A stretch of DNA of 11,424 nt from JAGLTN01 sp023135255 (GTDB taxonomy: Bacteria; Planctomycetota; Phycisphaerae; Sedimentisphaerales; Anaerobacaceae): NCBI GenBank assembly GCA_030639495.1, contig DAOWCP010000081.1, positions 1 through 11,424 on the forward strand, read 5' to 3'. Of this stretch, positions 1-6,660 are shown one piece after another. The notes beneath the pieces were generated by a model. That model saw only the letters and a program-made list of their open reading frames with translations, was not told where the DNA came from and searched no databases. Within the stretch, counting starts at the first letter, position 1; each line of letters begins with the position of its first letter. A program made the position numbers and the translations under genes.

Positions 1-1067
1 ATGTAGTTAACATCTACATTTTCATCTGTGAGCGTATGCAGTTTAGCTATCTTTTCCGTGTCAAAAGAACGTATCTTAAATTCCAGAGAAGCCATCTGTG
101 AGCTAACCCTGAAAGTGTCTGCCTCGCTGCACAAAACAGGAACCGGACAGCCGTCAACCAAACATTTAAGCTCGTCTGTCATTTCCATGTTGCCGGTCAG
201 GATAATACCCCCTCTTTCAGATTCAGGGTAGCTGGATAACACTTCTATCGCAACCTTGATATTGTTTATCCTGTCAGATGCAATTATTACAAGAGAGCTT
301 TTTTCAATGTATTTTAATGCGTGTTTAGGCTCCATAGCTGCGATGATGGTATTTTCGATGCGATTGAGGAATTTGTCCTCGCCGCAGATCACCTGATAAT
401 CAAACTCTTCAACAAGCTGACCCATCGTAAAAAATGTCAGATCCTTCTCATAAGGTATGACCCCAAGCAGCCTTGTGCCAAGATTCTTTAACCCCTGTTT
501 GACGGTCATTCTGACCTTTTCGATTTTATCAGCCCGAACTTTATTAAGTATAACCCCTGCAACATCAACTGAGAATTGTTTGTAAAGCGAAAGATTAAGT
601 GCTACCTCATCAAGAGGTCTGCCAATTCCGCCGGATGTAACGATTACTACTTTTGCACCCAGCAGCTGCGCAACTCTGGCATTAGAAAGCCCAAAACAAC
701 TGCCCACTCCCGCATGGCCTGTACCCTCAACGATTATCATCGAGTGTTTGTCACTCAATTCATTATAGCAGGCAATTATCTTATTTTCCAAAGGCTCAAC
801 ATCAGGATCAAAAACAAAATGTTTGGTAAATCCTCGTTCTATGGCTATTGGACTCAGACACGCCGGGTTATCCTTAATATCAAAAACCTTATGCACCAGA
901 ACCGCATCTTCGTCAATATTGTGCCCCTCATATTTAACATAATGCTGTCCAACAGGCTTTATATAACCCGGATCAAGCCCTTTATCCCTTAATACCTGCA
1001 TCAGACCAAGGCTGACACTTGTTTTACCGCTATCCTGAATTGTCGCACCGATATAAACAGGTTTCAT
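1..1067 (-). CDS. BioD-like P-loop ATPase with DRTGG domain (COG0857-type), partial, runs off left edge
   Basis: An open frame starts with ATG at 1067 and continues for 355 codons to the window edge without a stop, so the C-terminus is missing. Residues 7-16 form a P-loop (GATIQDSGKT) and residues 111-122 (IIVEGTGHAGVG) resemble the second nucleotide-site motif of dethiobiotin synthetase-like AAA_26 proteins. Residues about 240-325 (IASDRINN, IILTGNMEMTDEL, PVPVLCSEADTF) look like a DRTGG domain. This architecture is the N-terminal part of long phosphotransacetylases and also occurs as stand-alone proteins of about 350-360 residues. No phosphotransacetylase catalytic domain is visible, but the frame is cut. 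It starts 43 bases after the acyl-CoA synthetase stop, so the two are probably one operon. A regulatory or accessory role in acetyl-CoA/acetate metabolism is inferred; no reaction can be assigned. Confidence 0.85.
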   Translation of the reverse strand, partial: MKPVYIGATIQDSGKTSVSLGLMQVLRDKGLDPGYIKPVGQHYVKYEGHNIDEDAVLVHKVFDIKDNPACLSPIAIERGFTKHFVFDPDVEPLENKIIACYNELSDKHSMIIVEGTGHAGVGSCFGLSNARVAQLLGAKVVIVTSGGIGRPLDEVALNLSLYKQFSVDVAGVILNKVRADKIEKVRMTVKQGLKNLGTRLLGVIPYEKDLTFFTMGQLVEEFDYQVICGEDKFLNRIENTIIAAMEPKHALKYIEKSSLVIIASDRINNIKVAIEVLSSYPESERGGIILTGNMEMTDELKCLVDGCPVPVLCSEADTFRVSSQMASLEFKIRSFDTEKIAKLHTLTDENVDVNY

Positions 1068-1110
1068 ATTTAACACCCAAAAAATACAGTCTTATTTTAA
1101 TTTGTGCTAA

Positions 1111-3213
1111 CTACGCCTTTTCAACACTGACCCTCGCATCGACTGCGATTGGTTTGGTGCCGGCAGGTCCCGCGAACATCGGGTTAATATCAAGCTCAAC
1201 GATTTGTGGAAAGTCGGTAACCAGCTGTGCAAGCCTCTGCAGATTCTCAGCTAAAAGGTCAATATCGACACCCTGCTGCCCTCTGACACCCTCAAGCAGT
1301 TTATAGCTCCTGGTCTTTTTCATCATTGCCAATGCTTCTTCTTTTGTCAAAGGTGCCAGTGCAAACTCAACATCCTTAAGCACCTCGACAAAAATACCGC
1401 CAAGCCCGAACATTATCATCGCACCAAATTGCGGATCACGTTTAATACCAAGAATAATTTCTCTGCCCGCAGGTGACATCTCCTGCACATAAACTCCGAT
1501 GAGCTTAGCTTCCGGCATCTTCTTCGGGATTTCAGTCATCATCGTATTAAACACAGCCTTAACTTCGTCCGCATTTTTCAAACCAACCTTAACGCCGCCG
1601 ACATCAGACTTATGTGATATATCAGGCGACCAGATTTTCATAACAACAGGATAACCGATTTTTTCTGCAAGCTTAGCAGCATCGTCCGCGGTTTCTGCGA
1701 TATCGCCTCCAGGAGTTACAAAGCCGTAAGCTTTCAAAATTTCTTTAGCGTCCAGCTCACCAACTTCCCGCAGACCCTTTTCAAGGTGTGCATCGATAAT
1801 GCCCTGAACCTTAGCCTTATCAGCCTCAAACACATCGAGCTTTCTTTTAGGCCTCTTACGCCACATAGCATAATCAACCATAGCCTTAATAGTTTTTACT
1901 GCCGCTTCCGGACAGTCATACTGTGGGATTCCACCCTTTCGCAAAACTTCCCAGCCGGGAAGAACTTTTTCAGCGCCAATAAAACATGCCAGAACTGGTT
2001 TTGTTGATTTTTTCTGAGTTATCTTTACAGCTGCTTCTGCGGTTTCCTTTGCCTGGCTCATAGCCTGTGGTGTCAAAAGCAAAAGAACAATATCAACATT
2101 AGGATCATCTAATGCCGCATCAAGTGCAAACTCATAACGATCCGCCAAAGCATCTCCTAAAACATCGATAGGATTATTAACATTTGCTGCTGCTGGTAGA
2201 TTCTCTGCAAGTTTCTTCTTAGTCTCATCTGTCAAAGCTGCAAAAGTAAGTCCCATCCCCTCAACAGCATCAGTAGCCATAATACCGGCACCACCTGCGT
2301 TTGTTACTATCACAACTCTGTCACCTGCGGGCAATGGCTGATCTGCGAATGCCTGGGCAAAATCGAATTGTGTCTTAATCGAATCGCAACGGATAATACC
2401 AGTTCTCTCAAAAGCACACTGATAAGCTGTATCGCTGCCCGCAAGAGAGCCTGTATGAGAAGAGGCTGCCTGTGCGCCGGCACTGCTTGTACCGGATTTC
2501 ATAAGCAATATAGGTTTCTTTCTGCTGATTGCTTCTGCTTTATTTACAAATTCAACGCCGTTGGTAATGCTCTCAAGATAACCTGCGATAACCTTTGTCT
2601 CATCGTCATCACCAAATGCTTCGATCGTATCCAGCTCATCAAGATCGCACTTATTACCAAAACTGACAAGCTTGCTGAAACCAATATCATTAGTGTTGGC
2701 CATATCAAGAATAGAAGAAAGAAGCGCACCTGATTGAGAAAGATATCCGATCCCGCCCGGTATAGGCAGTTTACCGCCGAAGCTTGCATTGAGCTTACTT
2801 GAAGCAGCAAGAACACCCAGACAGTTAGGACCGATTATGCGAATACCGGCTTTTTGGGCAATTGCAACAACCTGATCTTCAAGGTCTTTACCCGCTTTGC
2901 CCGTCTCCTTAAAACCTGCGGTAATGATGATTACTGAGTTAACACCAAGTTTCGCACATTCTTCCATACAGCCAACGGTAAATTTAGCTGGAATAACAAC
3001 GATTACCAAATCCACAACTTCACCGATACTACTAAGGTTCGGATAGCATTTCAGTCCTTCCACCTCGTCAGCTTTGGGGTTAACGGGAAATATTTTTCCT
3101 TCATAATTACCGTCGATCATACTTTTAAGTATCTCGTAACCGACTTTTCCCGGCTGACGTGATGCACCTACAACAGCAACTGATTTAGGACTGAAAAAAT
3201 TCTTAAAACTCAT
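1111..3213 (-). CDS. acd: Acetate--CoA ligase (ADP-forming), fused alpha-beta subunits
   Basis: This 700-residue protein has the full-length fused architecture of NDP-forming acyl-CoA synthetases. The reaction is acyl-CoA + ADP + Pi to free acid + ATP + CoA, in the cytoplasm. Residues about 7-130 form the CoA-binding Rossmann domain (SVAVVGASRQPGKVGYEIL; IIGPNCLG). Residues about 150-300 are the succinyl-CoA ligase-like domain, with the expected phosphohistidine H253 in SSHTGSLAGS. Residues about 480-700 are an ATP-grasp domain with the conserved DISHKSDVGGV motif (H534) and the ELDINP motif near the end. Both key histidines are present, so it should be active. Substrate range (acetate or other short or aryl acids) cannot be read from sequence. 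The ATG at 3213 is preceded by AAAGGG about 11 bases upstream. It leads an operon with the BioD/DRTGG gene. Such enzymes are common in archaea and in fermentative or syntrophic bacteria. Confidence 0.95.
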   Translation of the reverse strand: MSFKNFFSPKSVAVVGASRQPGKVGYEILKSMIDGNYEGKIFPVNPKADEVEGLKCYPNLSSIGEVVDLVIVVIPAKFTVGCMEECAKLGVNSVIIITAGFKETGKAGKDLEDQVVAIAQKAGIRIIGPNCLGVLAASSKLNASFGGKLPIPGGIGYLSQSGALLSSILDMANTNDIGFSKLVSFGNKCDLDELDTIEAFGDDDETKVIAGYLESITNGVEFVNKAEAISRKKPILLMKSGTSSAGAQAASSHTGSLAGSDTAYQCAFERTGIIRCDSIKTQFDFAQAFADQPLPAGDRVVIVTNAGGAGIMATDAVEGMGLTFAALTDETKKKLAENLPAAANVNNPIDVLGDALADRYEFALDAALDDPNVDIVLLLLTPQAMSQAKETAEAAVKITQKKSTKPVLACFIGAEKVLPGWEVLRKGGIPQYDCPEAAVKTIKAMVDYAMWRKRPKRKLDVFEADKAKVQGIIDAHLEKGLREVGELDAKEILKAYGFVTPGGDIAETADDAAKLAEKIGYPVVMKIWSPDISHKSDVGGVKVGLKNADEVKAVFNTMMTEIPKKMPEAKLIGVYVQEMSPAGREIILGIKRDPQFGAMIMFGLGGIFVEVLKDVEFALAPLTKEEALAMMKKTRSYKLLEGVRGQQGVDIDLLAENLQRLAQLVTDFPQIVELDINPMFAGPAGTKPIAVDARVSVEKA

Positions 3214-3263
3214 ACTGCAAAGCCCTTTCTAAACCTTTCTGTAAGACCTGATAAAAAGCGGCT

Positions 3264-3292
3264 ATACTACTGTTTTAGCAGTCCTGATGCAA
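3264..3292 (-). promoter_or_regulatory. Candidate sigma70-type promoter for the acyl-CoA synthetase operon
   Basis: On the minus strand TTGCAT (3287-3292) and TAGTAT (3264-3269) are separated by exactly 17 bases, about 50 bases before the ATG at 3213. Each box matches four or five of six consensus positions. The rest of the 222-base divergent intergenic region holds a small hairpin, GTGAA/TTCAC (3344-3357), and no gene. Confidence 0.4.
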
Positions 3293-3435
3293 AACATTTT
3301 TAAATTTTTATGTTCGTTTCTGCACAATTTCAACATAATTCCCGTGAATATTTTCACTTTGACCCTAATGTAAAACTATACTACCATCAAAGTACTCTAA
3401 AGTAATGTTAAATTTCATAATATAGGCCTGAGAAA

Positions 3436-3807
3436 ATGTCCGATCAGAGAAAATACGTCATACAAAGACACCGCAAACAAGCTCAAAGCCTCCACTGGGA
3501 CCTGATGTTAGAATCATTCGATGGTCTGGAGACTTACAGGTTCGACTCGCCGCCCGAACAAATAACAGTAAATCGCAAAAATACTGCTATAAAAATCCTC
3601 ACCCATGACATAAAATTTTTAACCTATCAGGGACTGGTCAACAAAGGCGCAGGCTCAGTAAAGATCGCAGATAACGGAACATTTCAACTGCTTGAATGTT
3701 CAGAGCAAAAGACCACCCTTAAATTTCAAGGCCAAATCCTCAAAGGTCTTTTTGAAATGGTTCATATTAAAAACGACACCTACAGCTTCAACTACCTGCA
3801 AGATTAA
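3436..3807 (+). CDS. Stand-alone LigD 3'-phosphoesterase-like domain protein (DNA polymerase ligase N-terminal family)
   Basis: This 123-residue protein aligns by eye with the phosphoesterase module of bacterial DNA ligase D, which trims 3' ends during non-homologous end joining. Matches include YVIQRHRKQAQSLHWDLMLE (compare FVVQKHxASxLHxDFRLE) near residue 7, NKGAGSVKIADNGTFQLL (compare EYGAGTVxVWDxGTWELL) near residue 69, and LKFQGQILKGLFEMVHI near residue 95. Of the metal and catalytic residues known in Pseudomonas LigD, H12, H20, D22 and H57 appear kept. The arginine of HxDxR is M24 and the tyrosine after the third histidine is F61. No ligase or polymerase domain is attached, and none is nearby. 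The protein may therefore be a divergent nuclease or a nucleic-acid-end binder. It has its own plus-strand unit, divergent from the synthetase operon and convergent with the YjdF gene. The ribosome site is weak (GAG just before the ATG). Confidence 0.8.
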   Translation: MSDQRKYVIQRHRKQAQSLHWDLMLESFDGLETYRFDSPPEQITVNRKNTAIKILTHDIKFLTYQGLVNKGAGSVKIADNGTFQLLECSEQKTTLKFQGQILKGLFEMVHIKNDTYSFNYLQD

Positions 3808-4457
3808 GTAAATCCCTTTTTAAGTCGGTAAATAAAGTTTTTCTTCAGCTGTTTTTCATGTAGCTTAGTGAGCAAGATCAGCGATATGATCGCACCTGCA
3901 AGACACAAAGCCATATCTTTCTGACTGTCCCAGACATCTCCCTGTGTGCCTAAAAAAGCCTCTGCAGCAGTTGATGTGATCTCGGCAACCGCCCATTCCA
4001 GCAACTCATAGCAGGCGCTTATCGCAAGGCAGATACACACTATTATAAAAGAAAGCCATTTCCCCTTTTTCAAAGGCGTCGCAAGCATCAAAACCTCCCT
4101 GATAACAATAGCCGGCGCAAACCCCTGGAAAAAATGTCCCACCCTGTCATAATGATTTCTGCTTAATTCAAATGTGTCACGCAGCCAGCTAAACAAAGGC
4201 ACCTCAGCATAAGTATAATGAGCACCGATCAGCAAAATTACAGCGTGAATCCATATCAGAACATAACAAACATTCGTAAGTCTGATTATGCGATAAAAAA
4301 ACAAAATAATCCCAGCCGCGATAACAACCGGAAATGCTTCCAGGCACCATATAAAAAAATCGGCGCATCCGACAAGCGACCAGCAGAAAATAACCGCTAA
4401 ACTGACCAGCAAAGCCATGTGAAATTTGATATCCTCATTAGTCTTCTCAGGTATCAT
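3804..4457 (-). CDS. DUF2238 / YjdF-family inner membrane protein
   Basis: This 217-residue integral membrane protein has about six hydrophobic segments (residues about 13-33, 38-55, 62-80, 110-128, 133-155 and 180-198). Between them lie the family signatures GAHYTYAEVP (about 78), NHYDRVGHFFQGFAPAIVIRE (about 101), YELLEWA (about 146) and LGTQGDVWDSQKDM (about 169). The conserved His, Asp and Glu residues sit at membrane interfaces, which hints at metal or proton chemistry, but the family has no established function. The length is normal. The ATG at 4457 follows AAGG about 10 bases upstream. The gene lies 69 bases after the cation transporter on the same strand, with repeat copy 1 between them, so co-transcription is possible. 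Its TAA stop shares the four bases TTAA with the stop of the convergent LigD-like gene. Confidence 0.9.
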   Translation of the reverse strand: MIPEKTNEDIKFHMALLVSLAVIFCWSLVGCADFFIWCLEAFPVVIAAGIILFFYRIIRLTNVCYVLIWIHAVILLIGAHYTYAEVPLFSWLRDTFELSRNHYDRVGHFFQGFAPAIVIREVLMLATPLKKGKWLSFIIVCICLAISACYELLEWAVAEITSTAAEAFLGTQGDVWDSQKDMALCLAGAIISLILLTKLHEKQLKKNFIYRLKKGFT

Positions 4458-4475
4458 ATATTCAACCTTGTTCCA

Positions 4476-4509
4476 ATCCCAATTAAATTTTACCGTTTAT
4501 CCGCGGAAA
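4476..4509. repeat. Dispersed intergenic repeat, copy 1
   Basis: This 34-base core begins ATCCCAATTAAATTTTA. It continues with a hairpin whose arms are CCGT (4493-4496) and GCGG (4503-4506) around a TTATCC loop. It matches copy 2 (5446-5479) at 31 of 34 positions and copy 3 (7653-7686) at 28 of 34. It lies between the CDF stop and the YjdF-family start. It carries no reading frame. Confidence 0.8.
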
Positions 4510-4514
4510 TTTCT

Positions 4515-4529
4515 TAGCCTTCAAGGCTA
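4515..4529 (-). terminator. Perfect short hairpin over the CDF stop codon
   Basis: TAGCCTT and AAGGCTA form seven perfect pairs around a single base, and the arm includes the TAG stop of the CDF gene. Since a one-base loop cannot form, the real stem is five or six pairs. No T-run follows on the minus strand, so it is a weak terminator or an mRNA 3'-end stabiliser rather than a classical terminator. It sits five bases from repeat copy 1. Confidence 0.35.
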
Positions 4530-5414
4530 TTCCGTATCAGGCTCAATGTGTACGGTTATATTTACAGGTCGCCTTATCTGCCTATGCAAAGCATTTTCAA
4601 GCTCTTCAGAAATATCATGAGCTTGCGTGATATTTAAATCCGGGTTAACAAGAATATGCAGGTCGAGAAAAACCTCTCTGCCGACCATTCTCGTTCTCAA
4701 TTTGTGCCACTTCCTGATATGTTCATTAGAGCTTACAATGTTCTCGATCTGTTTGACGGTATCGGCATCTACCGAACTTTCAGCAAACTCATTAAAACAG
4801 TCCATGAGTATCCGCCAGCCCACCAGTGCTATCATCAGCCCTACCAGTACCGCTGCAATATGATCGCCATAATCGTAACCTGCTAATACGAAGATTATTC
4901 CGACGAGTACGACAACAGAACTTAATGCGTCACTGCGATGGTGCCATGCATTGGCGTATAAAGCTGTGCTGCCGGTTTTTACCGAAACTTTTTTCGTGAT
5001 ACGAAATAATAATTCCTTGGCAACAATCGAAATACATGCAACTATTATAACCACATATCCAGGCTTACATTCATGAACCTTTCCGATACTGATACCTGTT
5101 TTATAGATCATTGCCGCGCCGGCAAAAATCAAAACCAAAGCTATAGCAACAGATGAAAAAGTCTCCAGCCTGCCATGGCCGTAGGGGTGCTTCGGGTCAG
5201 GATCTATACTGCCGTAATGTATCCCAATAAGAACCGCGAAATCTGTCAGCAGATCACTTAGAGAATGTAAACCATCCGCTATAAGAGCCAGAGAACCGCT
5301 CAGCAAACCAACAGCTATTTTAATACCAGACAGAATGATATTAACAACAATACCCAGATTGGTAACATTGCGGATAACTTTATTATCCTGCTGAATTTTT
5401 GTTGTCGGCGCCAT
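4527..5414 (-). CDS. Cation diffusion facilitator (CDF) family metal efflux transporter
   Basis: This 295-residue protein has the full CDF layout: six membrane helices over residues about 15-205, then a cytoplasmic C-terminal domain (about 215-295). CDF proteins exchange divalent metal ions (Zn, Fe, Mn, Co, Cd) for protons across the inner membrane as dimers. The intramembrane site is seen as H50xxxD54 in ADGLHSLSD (helix 2) and H158xxxD162 in AWHHRSD (helix 5). This is an HD/HD set, which in known members leans towards zinc-type transport; YiiP has DD/HD. The HPYGHGRLE motif (76-84) follows helix 2. The C-terminal domain keeps histidines in WHKLRTR, DLHILV and VHIEPD. The ATG at 5414 has a good ribosome site (GAGG about 8 bases upstream). 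Repeat copy 2 lies directly upstream. Metal specificity is uncertain. Confidence 0.95.
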   Translation of the reverse strand: MAPTTKIQQDNKVIRNVTNLGIVVNIILSGIKIAVGLLSGSLALIADGLHSLSDLLTDFAVLIGIHYGSIDPDPKHPYGHGRLETFSSVAIALVLIFAGAAMIYKTGISIGKVHECKPGYVVIIVACISIVAKELLFRITKKVSVKTGSTALYANAWHHRSDALSSVVVLVGIIFVLAGYDYGDHIAAVLVGLMIALVGWRILMDCFNEFAESSVDADTVKQIENIVSSNEHIRKWHKLRTRMVGREVFLDLHILVNPDLNITQAHDISEELENALHRQIRRPVNITVHIEPDTE

Positions 5415-5438
5415 CGTACTATCCTCAGCTCTTGAGAG

Positions 5439-5480
5439 TATACTGATCCCAATTGAATTTTACCGCTTATTCGCGGAAAC
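5439..5480. repeat. Dispersed intergenic repeat, copy 2
   Basis: It opens with TATACTGATC, shared with copy 3. The AATTGAATTTT block follows, then a perfect hairpin CCGC (5463-5466) / GCGG (5473-5476) with loop TTATTC. Over the first 40 bases it matches copy 3 at 34 positions. The copy lies just upstream of the CDF gene. A second hairpin, TACCAT/ATGGTA (5485-5498), follows it. Confidence 0.8.
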
Positions 5481-5651
5481 TTATTACCATGAATGGTATT
5501 ATACCTCAGTAGGCCTCAGCGTCAACAACCTAAAAAACACCCCAATCCAACAATCCCGACCTGCCCCCCCATTCCAAGCCCCGAACGTAAGTGAGTGGGT
5601 ATCAAAAAACAAACTCCTTGCAGCCTTATCCAAAATCCGTATAATGCCTAT
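5481..5651. other. Intergenic stretch with no gene
   Basis: No supported reading frame is present. The stretch starts with the TACCAT/ATGGTA hairpin, holds a run of seven C (about 5563-5570) and ends in the promoter at 5618-5645. The G+C and C-rich texture between 5520 and 5600 differs from the coding neighbours. Confidence 0.5.
5618..5645 (+). promoter_or_regulatory. Strong-looking sigma70 promoter in front of the nucleotidyltransferase relic
   Basis: TTGCAG (5618-5623) and a perfect TATAAT (5640-5645) are spaced by 16 bases. The predicted transcription start falls at about 5651-5652, on or next to the ATG at 5652. Any mRNA would therefore be leaderless, or the product is an RNA rather than a peptide. 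Confidence 0.5.
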
Positions 5652-5750
5652 ATGAAGAGATCATTAGCACATTTGCCGAAACACAAACAGGATGAACTAA
5701 AGCTCATCGTCGAAAAAATCTGCAAAGAAAAAATCGAAAGCTTCATATAA
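5652..5750 (+). pseudogene. N-terminal relic of a nucleotidyltransferase (MNT/HEPN-type) protein
   Basis: A 32-codon frame reads MKRSLAHLPKHKQDELKLIV followed by EKICKEKIESFI and a stop. From memory this matches the start of a family of nucleotidyltransferase-domain proteins that begin MKxSLxHLPxxKQxELxxIVExI and then continue into a GSYARG catalytic motif. Here the frame ends just where that motif should come, so the catalytic domain and any HEPN domain are gone. The following bases fold into hairpins at 5761-5805. It could also be expressed as a tiny peptide or lie inside a small RNA, given the intact promoter and terminator around it. The family assignment rests on pattern memory only. Confidence 0.55.
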
Positions 5751-5760
5751 AAATATTTAG

Positions 5761-5787
5761 CCCTGCGACCCGTCGCGGGGTTTATTT
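5761..5787 (+). terminator. Rho-independent terminator after the relic
   Basis: CCCTGCGA (5761-5768) pairs with TCGCGGGG (5773-5780) over eight positions, one of them a G-T wobble, with loop CCCG, followed by TTTATTT. A weaker second hairpin, CACCC/GGGTG (5788-5805), follows at once. The pair resembles REP-type palindromes, so a repeat origin is possible. Confidence 0.6.
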
Positions 5788-5828
5788 CACCCCAACTGCT
5801 GGGTGGCTTAATTATATTTTCTTTTACA

Positions 5829-6377
5829 CTACAAACCCAAATATTGACGTACCTTTGAGGCATCTCCTGCTAATGAGTTAATTGGAACCGCTTTTTCATC
5901 AAGAATGAGTTGCCATGATTCAGAAATCGAAATGCCTGTATTTATGGGGGAGGCAATTACAGCAAGGAATAGGGCTGCAATTAGCCGCGTAGGTATTTTA
6001 AATATATTATTCTCATAGCCGTAGAAAGCTCGGTCTGTAAATTCAACATTTGATGGCAAGCTGGCTTCATGAGTAAGATAGCAGCGTATCGAATCATAGA
6101 TAATCTCGGTGATATTTTTTGTTTTATTCGGATCGCACGGATCAGGGATATTTAAAGTGGAACCAGGCCGTGAAAAAATGGCACCGCCAAAACCAACTTC
6201 CGTTATGATATCCAAATATTTATTGAGAAATTTGAGATACCTGTTTTTATTACCGCCATCACTAAACTCCTCCCTTGCTGTAGCATCTACCGCATTGCAA
6301 ACACTAGACATCGCCACGGAATAGTTATTATGTGACCATTCGCAAATAGTTGCTGTAAGAAAATCATCAATTGCCAT
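5829..6377 (-). CDS. Hypothetical protein with an Rx4H (HEPN-like) motif
   Basis: The frame opens at 6419 with TTG, but I prefer the ATG at 6377 (182 residues). The extra 14 residues are low quality, and the longer start would sit in the T-run of the upstream terminator. No named family is recognised. The protein is mainly helical, with MAIDDFLTATICEW at the start, then VCNAVDATAREEF, GFGGAIFSRPGSTLNI, IIYDSIRCYLTHEAS and ESWQLILDEKAVPINSL. IRCYLTHE contains R-x4-H, the spacing seen in HEPN ribonucleases, but this alone is weak evidence. No signal peptide is seen, and one moderately hydrophobic helix (LIAALFLAVIA) is probably buried. No clear ribosome site precedes the ATG, and the predicted promoter leaves a leader of only a few bases. 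It sits between two gene relics, so it may be a mobile or defence-type cargo gene. Confidence 0.65.
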   Translation of the reverse strand: MAIDDFLTATICEWSHNNYSVAMSSVCNAVDATAREEFSDGGNKNRYLKFLNKYLDIITEVGFGGAIFSRPGSTLNIPDPCDPNKTKNITEIIYDSIRCYLTHEASLPSNVEFTDRAFYGYENNIFKIPTRLIAALFLAVIASPINTGISISESWQLILDEKAVPINSLAGDASKVRQYLGL

Positions 6378-6390
6378 AGTGTGAATAATT

Positions 6391-6419
6391 TTAATACTAA
6401 TTTTCGCACTATACAACAA
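6391..6419 (-). promoter_or_regulatory. Candidate promoter for the Rx4H hypothetical gene
   Basis: On the minus strand TTGTTG (6414-6419) and TATTAA (6391-6396) are 17 bases apart, ending 13 bases before the ATG at 6377. Four of six positions match consensus in each box. The -35 box overlaps the end of the upstream terminator. Confidence 0.3.
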
Positions 6420-6449
6420 AAAAAGGGCCTCGCATCAAGCAAAGCCCTT
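6418..6449 (-). terminator. Rho-independent terminator downstream of the gdhA relic
   Basis: Read on the minus strand, AAGGGC and GCCCTT pair (6423-6428 with 6444-6449), with further inner pairs, and are followed by seven T. It matches the terminator at 7612-7643 at 28 of 32 positions. It would have ended the lost glutamate dehydrogenase gene and now also insulates the Rx4H gene. Confidence 0.7.
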
Positions 6450-6477
6450 CATAAAAAACTTTATACTGCAACTTAAT

Positions 6478-6549
6478 TTATACAAGCCCCTGAGCAAGCA
6501 TTGCATTTGCGACTTTAATAAAGCCGGCAATATTTGCACCAGCTACAAA
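6478..6549 (-). pseudogene. gdhA: 3'-end relic of a glutamate dehydrogenase gene
   Basis: The minus strand encodes FVAGANIAGFIKVANAM then LAQGLV and TAA (stop at 6478-6480). This is the conserved C-terminus of the NADP-type hexameric glutamate dehydrogenase GdhA, which usually ends (Y)VAGANIAGFxKVADAMLAQG plus a few residues. Directly upstream of this block the frame meets TGA (6550-6552), and no further GdhA sequence can be recognised, so about 420 of 445 residues are missing. The break lies at or near 6550. The original terminator (6418-6449) is still in place 28 bases downstream. The remaining block is almost unmutated, which suggests a recent break. It cannot be functional on its own. Confidence 0.85.
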
Positions 6550-6632
6550 TCACCTGCACATGCTAAAAACAGCGATAGTCCGAAAATATACCCAAAATAT
6601 TGAAAAAACTTACATTTTTGCTCGAAAAACAC

Positions 6633-6660
6633 TTGACATTCCGGGTGAGGGGAGTAGTAT
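6633..6660 (+). promoter_or_regulatory. Promoter of the PEP-CTERM gene
   Basis: A perfect TTGACA (6633-6638) is followed after 16 bases by TAGTAT (6655-6660). The start codon is at 6868, so the mRNA leader would be about 200 bases. Confidence 0.5.

Noticed and set aside
3217..3228. GCAAAGCCCTTT shared by the acd leader and the two terminators
   Set aside because: A shared 12-mer is expected by chance several times in 11 kb, and no hairpin forms at this copy.
3359..3387. Promoter TTGACC ... TATACT or TACCAT for the LigD-like gene
   Set aside because: The good -10 (TATACT) is only 12 bases away; at 17 bases TACCAT is poor. A promoter is likely here but cannot be placed.
5648..5863. A 71-codon minus-strand frame
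   Set aside because: It is antisense to the nucleotidyltransferase relic and reads through two hairpins, so it is a shadow.
5829..6419. TTG start at 6419 for the Rx4H protein
   Set aside because: It has no ribosome site, falls in a terminator T-run, and the extra residues look non-conserved; the ATG at 6377 is simpler.
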